A stretch of DNA of 64,000 nucleotides from DATFVJ01 sp963826515 (GTDB lineage Bacteria > Actinomycetota > Actinomycetes > Streptosporangiales > Streptosporangiaceae), in contig CAWGXI010000016.1 in assembly GCA_963826515.1 (NCBI GenBank), positions 620,001 through 684,000 on the forward strand, in the 5' to 3' direction. Below the pieces are notes generated by a model. It worked only from the letters and a program-made list of their open reading frames with translations. It did not search any database and was not told the origin of the DNA. This document shows positions 16,557 through 25,806 of this stretch, piece after piece (the first letter of the stretch is position 1; each line of letters begins with the position of its first letter). The position numbers were made by a program, and so were the translations under genes.

Positions 16557-17072
16557 TCAGTTGTCGCCGGCTACGCGGCAGCGGAGGATATTCATCGCCG
16601 TCAGGTGTAACACGATCTGATCATCTTGGTTGATCAGTTTGGCTTTGGTACGGATGAGACCGCGATCGGATTTCGATCGCGACAGGCGCGCCTCGACGAT
16701 GGCCGTCTGCAGGCGCAGCGCATCGCCCGGCCGCACCGGTGCCGGCCAGCGCAACTCATCAATGCCCGGGGAGGCGAGGCTGGCCACTCGCGACAGGTAG
16801 TGGTCGGCGAACATGCGCATGAGGATGCCCGCGGAGTGCCAGCCGCTGGCGATGAGACCGCTGAAGGGGCCGTTGGCTGCGAAGCCGGGGTCGGTGTGGA
16901 TCGGCTGCGGGTCGAACCGCTTCGCGAATTGAACGATCTCCTCCGTCGTCACGACAATGCGACCGTATTCATACACAGCGCCCGGTGTGTAGTCCTCGAA
17001 GTAGCGATCATCGATCGCAACCGCAAAGTCGGTGTCGCTGAGCGTTCTGGTGCTGGCGGCCTGCGCTGTCAT
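16557..17072 (-). CDS. MaoC-like dehydratase (hot-dog fold)
   Basis: A 171-residue MaoC-type (R)-specific enoyl-CoA hydratase-like protein. The hydratase-2 segment FAKRFDPQPIHTDPGFA carries the catalytic Asp and His (DPQPIH, with Gln where many enzymes have Asn), followed by GPFSGLIASGWHSAGILMRM. It likely hydrates a trans-2-enoyl-CoA in fatty-acid or polyketide metabolism. ATG 17072 was chosen; ATG 17084 in the same frame is possible. No CoA-metabolism gene is adjacent, so the pathway cannot be assigned. Confidence 0.88.
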   Translation of the reverse strand: MTAQAASTRTLSDTDFAVAIDDRYFEDYTPGAVYEYGRIVVTTEEIVQFAKRFDPQPIHTDPGFAANGPFSGLIASGWHSAGILMRMFADHYLSRVASLASPGIDELRWPAPVRPGDALRLQTAIVEARLSRSKSDRGLIRTKAKLINQDDQIVLHLTAMNILRCRVAGDN

Positions 17073-17291
17073 GACCGACAGCATCCCACCACAAGGCCCA
17101 TGACCGAAGCCCCAACCTCCCCTGCCACCGTAAAAAGTGACCGGAAGCCGACGGGACCGATCCGGGCAGTGAGCTAAGTCGTTGAGGTCGCAAGCGGTCG
17201 CCCTGCTTCCCGGCCCAGCCGCCATCCTCGCTGGCCCCACGTTGGGGGAATGGCTCGATTCGGCGCCCTGAGCCAGCCTCCATTTGCCGCG

Positions 17292-17519
17292 TCACCGCGC
17301 GCGAGCCGTTCGGGCCGAGATTTTATCCATAACGGCTGCCGCGGCGTGACACCGGGCCAGCCGGGCTCCCAGCACAGCCGCGGTGAGCGGCGCGTTGTCC
17401 CGGAAGTCGGTGTTCATCCGCACGAGCATCTTCGCCAGGGCAGGGCTGGCTGCCCTGATCGCGGCGGCCGCCAGATCGGCGGCGGCGACATGGACCGAGC
17501 GGCCCGGCTGACATGATGA
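17292..17519 (-). pseudogene. Orphan coding remnant of unknown family
   Basis: A frame with strong actinobacterial codon bias reads DLAAAAIRAASPALAKMLVR, then NTDFRDNAPLTAAVLGARLA, and ends at a TGA at 17292. It has no usable start codon and no match I recognise. It looks like the carboxyl end of a lost helical protein. Low confidence that it was ever expressed in this form. Confidence 0.35.
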
Positions 17520-17583
17520 CCTTAGTGCTGTGCCATCCGTTTCAGGCCCGCCGCCGGAGAACGGACGCGTTTAAGCTTAGGCG

Positions 17584-18291
17584 GTGGCCAAGGCTGCCCC
17601 GTCGCGCACCGCGCTGGTGCGCCGAGCGCGCCGGATCAACCGTGAGCTGGCCCGGCTGTACCCGGATGCGCATATCGAGCTGAACTTCACGTCTGCGCTC
17701 GAGCTGCTGGTGGCGACGATTCTGTCCGCCCAGACCACGGACCGGCGGGTCAACGCGGTGACGCCGGTGCTGTTCACCAGGTGCCGGACCGCAGCTGACT
17801 ACGCCGCCGCGGAACGTGCGGAACTTGAGAAGCTGATCCGGCCGACGGGATTCTTCCGCGCCAAGGCGAAAACTCTCATCGCCCTCGGCCAGGCGTTGTG
17901 CGGCCGCTTCGGCGGGGAGGTGCCTGGCACGCTGGAGGAGCTCGTAACCTTGCCAGGTGTCGGCCGCAAGACCGCCAATGTTGTGCTCGGCGACGCGTTC
18001 GGCAAGGCAAGCCTCGCCGTGGACACCCATTTCGCCCGGCTGGCGCGGCGGTTTGGCTGGACGGCGCAGGCCAACCCAGACAAGATCGAACACGACGTCG
18101 GCGCGCTCCTGCCCCGGCGGGAGTGGACCGCGGCCTCCCACCGGCTGATCTGGCACGGCCGCCGTGTCTGTCACGCTCGCAGGCCCGCATGCGGCGCTTG
18201 CGGGGTCGCCCAGCTGTGCCCGTCGTTCGGCGAAGGCCCGACCGATGAGCAGACCGCGCGCAAGCTCGTCAAGACTGGGCCGTTTTCGTGA
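17584..18291 (+). CDS. nth: Endonuclease III
   Basis: A 235-residue base-excision-repair DNA glycosylase/AP lyase that removes oxidised pyrimidines. The helix-hairpin-helix LPGVGRKTANVV contains the catalytic Lys129, and Asp147 follows in AVDTHFARLARRFG. The carboxyl [4Fe-4S] loop has the standard C-x6-C-x2-C-x5-C spacing at residues 196, 203, 206 and 212. The GTG start gives a slightly extended basic amino end. Length and all active-site residues are normal. It is monocistronic here, without the usual neighbours. Confidence 0.96.
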   Translation: MAKAAPSRTALVRRARRINRELARLYPDAHIELNFTSALELLVATILSAQTTDRRVNAVTPVLFTRCRTAADYAAAERAELEKLIRPTGFFRAKAKTLIALGQALCGRFGGEVPGTLEELVTLPGVGRKTANVVLGDAFGKASLAVDTHFARLARRFGWTAQANPDKIEHDVGALLPRREWTAASHRLIWHGRRVCHARRPACGACGVAQLCPSFGEGPTDEQTARKLVKTGPFS

Positions 18292-18624
18292 CCGCAGCGG
18301 GCGGCGGCGCGTAACGCACCTCGCTCAGGACAAGCGTGACGTACTGTCCCGATTGGCTGGGCTTCGGCGCGCGCAGCCCGGTCAGGCTTGAAAAGTGGCT
18401 ACTCTGCGTGGCGGAGTCGCCGCATCGCCCCAGCGCGCTGCCGCGCTGAGTCCACTGCCCAGCTCAACGTGCGCGCCGGGGAGTCCCGAGGAATTGATCA
18501 GGGGCGGCCACGTCATCTTGGACCGAAGCCATCACGGGTACGGCACAAAGGGGGGGCCGTGTTCCCTCGCTGAACACTGAAGCTGCAGGCAAGGTACGGC
18601 AACACGAAGCTTGGAGGATAGCCG
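18292..18624. other. Gap without a supportable gene
   Basis: About 330 bases between nth and the broken hydrolase. No family-like frame on either strand. A GGAGG lies just before the GTG at 18625 and belongs to the hydrolase remnant. Confidence 0.5.
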
Positions 18625-19207
18625 GTGGCAATGCTGCATGAAGATGCGGACATGGCTGCTCAGCTCCAGCGCACGCTGATCGGGGCGCATGCCGATTCTG
18701 CCGATCTCGGGGAGGCCATGGCCACCGCCGGCCGGATGGCGCCCGTTAACTACGCGCAGTGGTATGAGGAATGGGGTCACACCGCCAGGGTGGCATTGGC
18801 CGCTGCGGACGACGCAGCAGCCCGAGGACACCACCAGTTCGCCGCGCGTGGCTACCTGCGATCGGCTGAATGCTGCCGACAGGCATACTTTTTCCTCCGC
18901 CACGATCTCGCGGACGATCGCATGAGGTCCGGTTACGAGCGACAGCGCGACGCCTCCCGAAAGGCCATGCCTTACTTTCCGTTCCAGCGTCCTGTTTGAC
19001 GCGCTCACCTGTGAGAAGCAGTACCACGGGTTCACGGCGGCAGAGGGCGGCGGAGGGCATTGCGAGGAGATGGGCCAACGGCTGTGGCAGCAGGTCGCCT
19101 TCTCCTGGCTGAGCGCGATAGTGGCCCCGCGGCTAGCCGGATCACGCCGGGCCGGCGTCGCCGATGGCCGGGCTGTTCCGCATGCTGGGTACCGCGGCCA
19201 GAGTTGA
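18625..19207 (+). pseudogene. Internally deleted alpha/beta hydrolase
   Basis: The 124-residue frame from GTG 18625 (strong GGAGG upstream) is the helical amino end of a dipeptidyl-peptidase-like or pigment-producing alpha/beta hydrolase: NYAQWYEEWGHTARVA through RGYLRSAECCRQAYFFLRHD. It stops at 18999. In the next frame the carboxyl end of the same kind of enzyme follows directly: LTCEKQYHGFTAAEGGGGHC with the catalytic His, then EEMGQRLWQQVAFSWL. The central domain with the nucleophile Ser and Asp is gone, so the gene is inactivated by an internal deletion plus frameshift. Confidence 0.75.
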
Positions 19208-19249
19208 ATAGGCGGTTGGCAGGCAAGAAAGCCGAGGCGGGAGCCGGTC

Positions 19250-20005
19250 ATGGATCAGGTGGCGTTGTACCTGGATTTCGAGAATCTGGTGATCGGAGCT
19301 GCTGTACTGCCAGGGGACAACCCGGTGCCCTATAAGGCGCTCGAGCTGCTGTGCCGCGACTATGGCAACGCCGCCATCCGCCGCGCCTACGCGGACTGGA
19401 CGCGGCCCCAGTATGGCTCCCGCCAGCAGGATCTGGCGCTGAACGGCATCGAGATGATTCAGGTGACCAGGTTCGGGGTCCAGCAGAAAAACGCGGCCGA
19501 CATCCTGCTGACGGCCGACGCAATGGAGGCACTATTCACCCGTCCGGAGGTCGCGACCTTCATCCTGGTCGCAGGCGACGGGGACTACACGCCGCTGGTG
19601 CAGCGGCTGCGTAGCTTCGGCAAGAAGGTTGTCGGGGTCGGCACAGAAGCTTCAGCCAGCACGCGGCTGGTGGCCGTCTGCTCGGAGTACAAGTACTGGG
19701 GGACGCTCGTAGGGGCGGTTGACCCCACGGTACGGGCCGAGCTGGGCACCAAGTTCGACATCGCCGACGCCCAGCGGCTGGTCGTTGCCGCGCTTGAGGA
19801 GTCTCCAGACACGTCCGCCACCGGAGCCTGGCTAAAGAGCAAGATGCTCGCACTCGACCCGTCATTCGACGAGCGCAACTACGGCCGCAAGAGCTTCCGG
19901 GAGTTCCTCAAGCTCCTGCCAGACGTGGTGAAGGTCGAGCATAAGGCCTCGTCTGACATGCGGGTCTCGCTGATCACTCATCCGCCTGGCGCAAAGCGAG
20001 CCTAG
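19250..20005 (+). CDS. NYN-domain (LabA/DUF88) protein with OST-HTH/LOTUS-like tail
   Basis: A 251-residue putative RNase. The PIN-like NYN domain (residues 1-150) has ALYLDFENL with Asp9, NAADILLTADAM with Asp84, and the conserved VAGDGDYTPLVQRLRSFGKK with Asp110 and Asp112, so the acidic metal site looks complete. Residues about 175-245 (DIADAQRLVVAALEESPD, then SFDERNYGRKSFREFLKLLP) fit an OST-HTH/LOTUS RNA-binding domain. The combination suggests RNA turnover or processing. Start ATG 19250 follows a GGAG-type site. It stands alone with broken genes on both sides. Confidence 0.88.
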   Translation: MDQVALYLDFENLVIGAAVLPGDNPVPYKALELLCRDYGNAAIRRAYADWTRPQYGSRQQDLALNGIEMIQVTRFGVQQKNAADILLTADAMEALFTRPEVATFILVAGDGDYTPLVQRLRSFGKKVVGVGTEASASTRLVAVCSEYKYWGTLVGAVDPTVRAELGTKFDIADAQRLVVAALEESPDTSATGAWLKSKMLALDPSFDERNYGRKSFREFLKLLPDVVKVEHKASSDMRVSLITHPPGAKRA

Positions 20006-20139
20006 ACCCGAGCACCCGAACCGAGCGCCGCGCGCAGGCGACCGTAATACTTATGGCCATCGTTTGCCGCGTGGAGGCGGGTGCCAGGCACGCCTTGTTT
20101 CAGCCCACCGCCCGGCAACCGCCGGCAACGATGATCGCG

Positions 20140-21325
20140 TCACTCCTGGGCCGCGGGCACGCCCGGTGACGCGGCGCCCTGAAGCCGGTCGGCGATAGCG
20201 ACAGTCACGACAACCGCGGCCGCGCATGCCGCAAGCGCCGCCCCTGGCAGGTACGGCGCAGGTATTGCGAGCAACGCGAGCAGCGCGATCGCCGCCAGCC
20301 GGGACCAGGGTGTGACGCGCCAGACGATGGCCTTGAATGCCGCATGTCCGGCGAGAAAAAGTGCCGCGCCTCCGAGGACCATCCAGATTGCCGGCGCGGC
20401 CCGGAAGGCCAGCGGGGTGGGAGAGCACCTTCTGGTCGGCCGCGGCGCTGACGATGATTCCCGCGACCATGACCGGGTGGATGGAGTGATAGGCCGACCG
20501 GCCCAGCCGGCCGGGGTCCGCCGATGCGGCAATGACGCGCGCAGCCTCATCGGCGCTGCGGTCAAAGTAGACCCACCACGAGGCCACGCTGCCGGCGAAC
20601 GCGGCGGCGAACGCGGCGACCACCGCCGGCGTGACCGAGGGCAACTGTGACAGGGCAGCGCCGATCACGACGATTGACTCGCCCAGCGCGATGATCACGA
20701 ATCCCTGGCACCTTTCGGCAAAGTGACCGCCCTCGATTGTCCACTCACTGGTCGCGGACCTGCCCAGCCCGGGCGTGTAGAAGCCAGCCGCGCCGCCGAG
20801 CAGGTCGACGCCAGCGGCGAGCAGCCAGAGCAGTTCGCGCGTGTGGCCGTGGGCGATCCCGCCCGCGACGGCCAGCGCTCCGCTCAGCAGGCACCAGGCA
20901 AGGATCCGCTCGAAGTTCCGCTGCAGGCGTTGCCCGCTCAGGGCCACCACCACGAAGGCGCTCCGGCCAACCTGCATCGTCGCGTAGGCGCCACCCACCG
21001 CGAGACCTCGCGTCGTGAACGCTGCTGGCAACGCGGCGGACATGACCAGGCTGACCAGCATGAGCGCGACCAGCATCAGCCTGACCACGATCCGCTCGGG
21101 ATCCAGCCAGTTCGTCACCCACGTGGTGTAGACCCATGCCAGCCACACAAGTACCAGCAACAACGCGGTTTCCAGAGCGCCTTCCACTGTGGGGTTGGCG
21201 AGCAGGTGATGCGAAAGCTGGGTGACCGCGAACACGTAGACGAGGTCGAAGAAGAGTTCGATGCTGGTGACGCGCTGATCGCCTGAGCGCTCTCGCAACA
21301 GGCTGGCCTGCCAGGCCCTCGGCAC
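20140..21325 (-). pseudogene. LtrA-family membrane protein with a frameshift
   Basis: Low-temperature-requirement A family, multi-spanning membrane protein of unknown role. The frame from GTG 21325 (GGAGG upstream) has the signature TSIELFFDLVYVFAVTQLSHHL, many membrane segments, and GHFAERCQGFVIIALGESIV. Near 20417, in a run of C, the frame changes. The expected hydrophobic carboxyl end (LAFRAAPAIWMVLGGAALFL, then WSRLAAIALLALLAIP) continues in another frame to a stop at 20140. One base is missing. It is probably a recent loss, but a homopolymer sequencing error is a real alternative here. Confidence 0.75.
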
Positions 21326-21618
21326 GATAACCCTCCTCACTGCCGCACGGCTCCTCGATCAGTCTCGCGGACCACCCGCCATTCGGGCAGCGACTGGCTG
21401 ATCGCTGCGGCCGGCGGTGCCGCTGGCGGGCGCGCCGCCGGGTGGTCCGCACATCATGGCCACCAGGCGTGCGGCGAGTTCCCGCAGCAATGCCTCCGTC
21501 AGGCCGGCGCTCGGCCGGTTCCTGCGTCCCGGGACAACCTCAATGCCAGACCGGCCGTCTCCCGGGTGGCAGGGCGGCCTGCCCCGGCACTGGACAACGT
21601 CGGCAATGATCGACCAGG

Positions 21619-22130
21619 ATGCCGAACGACTGCGTAGATGCGGCGCGTTCGCGCCGCACGATCAGGATGATGCAGACACGCGGCACCCTCGCTGCGCTGC
21701 GGATGCGCACCTCGACCGTGGCGCTGACCGTCAACGACCGGGAGAAGGGGTGTCGTGTGCGCGCTCAGGCAGAACCAGCACTTCGACTCGGCCAGTGTGG
21801 TCAAGGTCACGATTCTCGGCGCACTCCTGCGCACGGCGATGGAGCAGCACAAGTACCTGACCTCCACGCAGGTCAGCCTCACGACCGCGATGATCACGCG
21901 GTCCGACAACAATACGGCGTCGACGCTGTGGGCCAGGCTCGGCCGGGGCAGCCTCCAGCACTTCCTCAACCTGGCCAAGATGACACAGACCAGGCTGGGA
22001 CCCGGCGGTTATTGGGGACTGACCCAGATCCCCGCGCATGACGAGCTGACCTTGCTGAGGCTGCTGACGAGCACGAATTCCGTGCTGAACGCCGCCTCAC
22101 GCGCCTATGCGCTCGGCCTGATGGCTCGCG
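21619..22130 (+). pseudogene. Truncated class A beta-lactamase-like gene
   Basis: Fragments of a serine beta-lactamase-like enzyme. ALRMRTSTVALTVNDREKG lies in one frame, then after a shift near 21747 HFDSASVVKVTILGALL (SVVK nucleophile motif) and MITRSDNNTASTLWARLG (SDN motif) follow. The protein is cut off at about 22130, before the KTG-type motif, where it runs directly into the end of a broken minus-strand gene. A frameshift plus loss of the carboxyl third make it inactive. Confidence 0.75.
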
Positions 22131-23021
22131 TCATACCATATTCCGGCCGGAACCGCCCACCGGACACCCACGTGTCAAGCCAGCCCCAGCCATCGGCCGC
22201 ATGCAGCCTGGCCAGTTCCTTGTACTCGAGCAGCAAGGCACCGCGGGATGGTCCACCGTCCGCAGCACGTGTGCCCGGGTCGACGTGAGGCTTATCCCTT
22301 CTGCCGCGAAAGCCTTGACGAGCTGCGCAGGCGAATCAGGGTTGACTGCCCGTCCGTGCAGCGCCTCGCGAATCGCCTCGGCAAGCTCAACGAGCCGGCG
22401 TGGGCGCAGGCCAGAGGCCGGCCGCGGTCCCAGTAGCTGGGTGAGCAAATCATCGTGGGTGTCGCCGCGCCATGGCAGGCCGGCCGCGGTCATCTCCGCC
22501 GCGGCGAGGCCACCCGCTGACTCAGCAGCTGCGAGCAGCGACAGCCGGCCCGGATCAGCGGCAGCGGCAACCCGCCGAAGCTGATCCGCGTGGACCGCGA
22601 CGACCGCGTCGAGTTCCTCGCGCGCGCCGGCGAAACCGCCGCCTGCGATTCGAAACAGCTCCGATTGCGCGCCAGCGGCGGATGGCGCGGGCCGGCCAGG
22701 CGCGGGCGCGAGGCCATGGAGCCGCGCCAATGCCGCTTCAACCGACGGCTCTTCACCGAACCGGCCCTGATGGGCAAGCAGCACCGCCTCGATGAGCTGC
22801 ACATCGTGGCAGGAGGCCACCCGCGCATCCGCGCCGAGCAGGGCCGGGTAGATCGTTGCCGACGACGCCCATACCCAGCGCGGGCTTGCTTCCCGTTCCA
22901 GCGCCGCCACCGCGCTGGCGAGGCTCGTCACCGGCTCGGGCGGGCCAGCAGCGGTCCCGTCATCGTGCAGGCGGCAGATGAGCCCGGCGCCACGGCCGTC
23001 ACCCGCGACAGCTATTCGCAT
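22131..23021 (-). pseudogene. Truncated PolA-like 3'-5' exonuclease/DNA polymerase
   Basis: The frame from ATG 23021 encodes the amino end of the actinobacterial bifunctional 3'-5' exonuclease/DNA-polymerase family: MRIAVAGDGRGAGLICRLHD, then PRWVWASSATIYPALLGADA and VASCHDVQLIEAVLL. Near HPAVP the frame shifts. The homologous sequence (LLLEYKELARLHAADGWGWL, then VSGGRFRPEY) runs in another frame and stops dead against the beta-lactamase remnant at about 22131. The entire polymerase domain is absent. A deletion joining these two unrelated genes tail to tail explains the arrangement. Confidence 0.75.
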
Positions 23022-23122
23022 GAACCCGATTCTGGCTGGCAGCGCGCACGCGGCAGCCGTTAAGGACAATGATCCAGAACGGCCGCCGGAAACTGCCACC
23101 ACCGCGGACTGCGGTGCGCTCC

Positions 23123-24079
23123 TCAGCGTCCATGCAGGAACGCGGCAAAACCGGCGGCGATCGCTACCGCGACGCGCTGACGGAACGCCGCACTCGTCAG
23201 GCGCGCCGCGTCGATGCTGTTGCGCATGTTCGCGCACTCGATGAAAACCTTGGGCACCTTGGACAGGTTCAGGCCACCGAGATCGGTGCGGACGTCCAGC
23301 CCAGCCATGCCGACATAATCCGAGTACGGCTCGCCGGTAGTGGCGTGGTACTCGTTCCTGATGTCCAGGCCGAGCCTGCGGGACGGGCCGATGATCTTGT
23401 TGGTGTAACCGGGTACCAGGCCCGGTTCGATGACCTCGAAACCCGATCCGCCGGCGGGCCCGCCGTCGGCGTGAATCGAGATCGCCGCGCTGGCGTGTGC
23501 CCGGTTGCCTATGGCCGCCCGCTGGGTGACGCAAGGGCCCACACCAGTATCGCTGTGCCGGGTCAGCACGACCTTCGCGCCGTCCTTTCGCAGCAGCTTG
23601 GCCAGCCGGATGGCGACGTCGAAATTGAACGCGTGCTCGGGATAACCGGAGTCGGTTTCCGCGCCAGCCGTGTCGCAGGCTTTCTCTTCAGTGATGACGT
23701 TGACGAGCTGGTTGACGGTGTCTGGATGCGTGGCGTTGGCGCCGTTATGGCCCGGATCAAGCAGGATCACGTCGCCGGCAAGCGGCAGCCGGCGCGGCCG
23801 GGCAGACACATTCGGGGAATTGCCTGGCGACGGAACCGGCGGCGGGGTCGGCGCGGCCGATGCGGCTCCGGCCGCAGGCTGGCTCGGCCGCGATGTCATC
23901 TGCGCTGCGACGCCGGCCTTGCCATCAGCGCAGCCGGCGGCGGCCCCGAGCAGCGCGGCGGCCAGCGCCACGGCCAGGAGCCTGCGCCGGGCCAGCTGGG
24001 CACATCCGGCAGCGGCTGTCGCGTACGCCGCGCCGCGCGTGCCTGGACCCGCGAGCGGCGAGCCACGGCGGCTAGCCAT
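23123..24079 (-). CDS. N-acetylmuramoyl-L-alanine amidase (Amidase_3), lipoprotein
   Basis: A 318-residue cell-wall amidase cleaving between muramic acid and L-Ala. A basic amino end and hydrophobic segment with LLGAAAGC suggest a lipoprotein signal. A Pro/Ala-rich linker of about 50 residues follows. The catalytic domain starts at DVILLDPGHNG (first zinc His), continues through the Glu in AGAETDSGYPEHAFN and SIHADGGPAGGSGFEV, and ends with the catalytic Glu in VPKVFIECANMRN. Full-length and apparently intact. It sits beside broken genes and is not part of an operon. Confidence 0.9.
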   Translation of the reverse strand: MASRRGSPLAGPGTRGAAYATAAAGCAQLARRRLLAVALAAALLGAAAGCADGKAGVAAQMTSRPSQPAAGAASAAPTPPPVPSPGNSPNVSARPRRLPLAGDVILLDPGHNGANATHPDTVNQLVNVITEEKACDTAGAETDSGYPEHAFNFDVAIRLAKLLRKDGAKVVLTRHSDTGVGPCVTQRAAIGNRAHASAAISIHADGGPAGGSGFEVIEPGLVPGYTNKIIGPSRRLGLDIRNEYHATTGEPYSDYVGMAGLDVRTDLGGLNLSKVPKVFIECANMRNSIDAARLTSAAFRQRVAVAIAAGFAAFLHGR

Positions 24080-24671
24080 AGCTCGTTACCCCAGCAGCAT
24101 CCGCCAGGTCAGATGATTCCCGCTCGCCGGTTGTCTTCCGCATCGGCTGGACATGTTACCTGCAGCCATCGGCCGCGAGCCGGTCAAACCGGCTAGTGGC
24201 AGGCAAGGTTAGCTCGGCAGCCACGTTCACCGAGATCCCGGAGCGTCTCAGTGTTGCCCCTGAGAACGCCCCGGGATCACCGTCGGCGACGACGCCGGCC
24301 GTCCGGCGCACAAGAGCCGTCCGGCGCACAAGAGCCGTCCGGCGCACAACACTTGCTAGTGCAGCGAACCGGCCCGGCCCTCACGCTCGTTGTCAGCTGG
24401 TTCGCGCGGCCGCGGCGGTACGCCTGGCCCTGGGCGCGGCTTCTGCTCGGGCGTGCCCAGGGCGGCCAGTCCCGATGCCTGCCCGGGTAGTTCGCCCGCC
24501 GCCCAGCCGGCGAGTTCGGGAGCTATCGACGGTGCGGGCGCGCTCGGAATGTCCGTAGGCCGCGGGCCAATGGCGGCACGAGCGGCCGGAGCCGCAGACC
24601 GGGCCACGGCGCGAGCCGCGGGCGCGCCAGATCCCCCGGGACTGGCCGGCTCGTCGCCGCGGGCGGCAGCG
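24080..24671. other. Gap with tandem repeats, no firm gene
   Basis: Contains three tandem 18-bp units at 24299-24350 and a Pro/Ala-rich minus-strand open frame (24356 to about 24700) just downstream of the hypothetical gene at 24672. That frame could be a shifted former tail of the upstream protein, but no homologous motif proves it. Confidence 0.4.
24299..24350. repeat. Tandem 18-bp repeat
   Basis: The unit CCGTCCGGCGCACAAGAG occurs twice in full (24299-24316 and 24317-24334) and once as its first 15 bases plus a changed end (24335-24350). It lies in non-coding sequence about 220 bases upstream of the amidase start. Confidence 0.85.
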
Positions 24672-25442
24672 TCAGTTTCCGCCTCCCCGGCGACGCTGGG
24701 TGCCCGATCGCCGTCGCGGTCGGCCGGGCTCACCGGCGCCGTCCTTCGCGGTCGGCCTGATACCCCCTTTACGGCGGGACAGGAGCTGCCTACCCATAGT
24801 TGGCCGCTTTGGATTCTCAGGTGGCGCCTCGGCTGGCTCGGCCAACAAGCGCGGTAGCTCGCCGGGCGCGTGGCGGCCCGCACTGGCCGCATCGCCCGCA
24901 TCGCCCGCATCGCCCGCATCGCCCGCACCGGCCGTACCGGCCGTACTGGTCACGCCGGTCACGCCGGTCGCACCGGCTGCAGCGCCCGGACCGGGCACTG
25001 CCGCTGCGGCCGCTGCTGCTACCGGTGTCACGGCAGGTGCGGCATAAGGCAGCACGTCCGCGAAGTCAGCCAAGCTGCCGGTGCCCGGATCAGTGGCGGG
25101 TTCAGGCCCGACGGCGCGCTCGCCCGCGCCCTCACCTGCTGGCTGGCCGGTCCCTGACCTGGAACCAGATTCGTCACCGGGGCTGCCAGGCTCCGCCGCC
25201 ACCACCGCAGCGGCGCGGGTCAGGCCGTCGAGCAGCACGGCCAACTGCTCCGCTTCTGCGGCGTCCACGCCAAAGACGACGCGTGGCCGGCCCTGCGGAT
25301 CTTCTGGCGCGTAGCCCACGTAGCTCGCCACTGGCTGGGCAAGGACGCCGCCAAGACCGTGCCTTGTCCGCCAGCCCTCCCATGCCGACTCCAGGCGCGC
25401 AGCGGCACGCTGCGCGCGCGAAACAGGCTCCGTTTCGCCCAT
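24672..25442 (-). CDS. Actinobacterial hypothetical protein with low-complexity tail
   Basis: A 256-residue protein. ATG 25442 follows GGGGGGAGG. Residues 1-75 are conserved-looking: SRAQRAAARLESAWEGWRTR, then PVASYVGYAPEDPQGRPRVV and FGVDAAEAEQLAVLLDGL. This resembles a hypothetical family found across filamentous actinomycetes. The rest is Ala/Gly/Pro-rich and includes a run of GDA units encoded by a 9-bp tandem repeat near 24888-24926, then a basic carboxyl end (RRKGGIRPTAK). It is probably a cytoplasmic globular head with a disordered tail. Function unknown. Confidence 0.7.
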   Translation of the reverse strand: MGETEPVSRAQRAAARLESAWEGWRTRHGLGGVLAQPVASYVGYAPEDPQGRPRVVFGVDAAEAEQLAVLLDGLTRAAAVVAAEPGSPGDESGSRSGTGQPAGEGAGERAVGPEPATDPGTGSLADFADVLPYAAPAVTPVAAAAAAAVPGPGAAAGATGVTGVTSTAGTAGAGDAGDAGDAGDAASAGRHAPGELPRLLAEPAEAPPENPKRPTMGRQLLSRRKGGIRPTAKDGAGEPGRPRRRSGTQRRRGGGN

Positions 25443-25806
25443 TGCTGATCCTCCCCCCGGAACGCGGTGACGCGCTTCGCCACAGCGGGAACCCGGCGAG
25501 CCCGCCCCCACAGCGGTCAAGCCGAACGGCTCCCCTAAATCGCGCCGTATGGCCTTGCACGGATTCCAGATACGCCGCCGCCTCGGCGGTTCCGGCCGTG
25601 CGGCCTCCCCACCCCCAAGCGACGGGCGCGCCGACCAGTATGGCAGACAGTGCCGATGCTCGCTGAGTACACGCGCAATTACAAGACGTAGCTAACCTGT
25701 GCCTCGACTGCGCCGCCCAGCAGGCCGGCCCGCACCGCGCCTCCGTTGCACTAGGGCCGATCTCCAGCCCGCAGCGATAGCACTTGCTGACCCTTAGGCT
25801 CGGGCC

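Noticed and set aside
24299..24350. CRISPR array
   Set aside because: The 18-bp units are tandem with no spacers.
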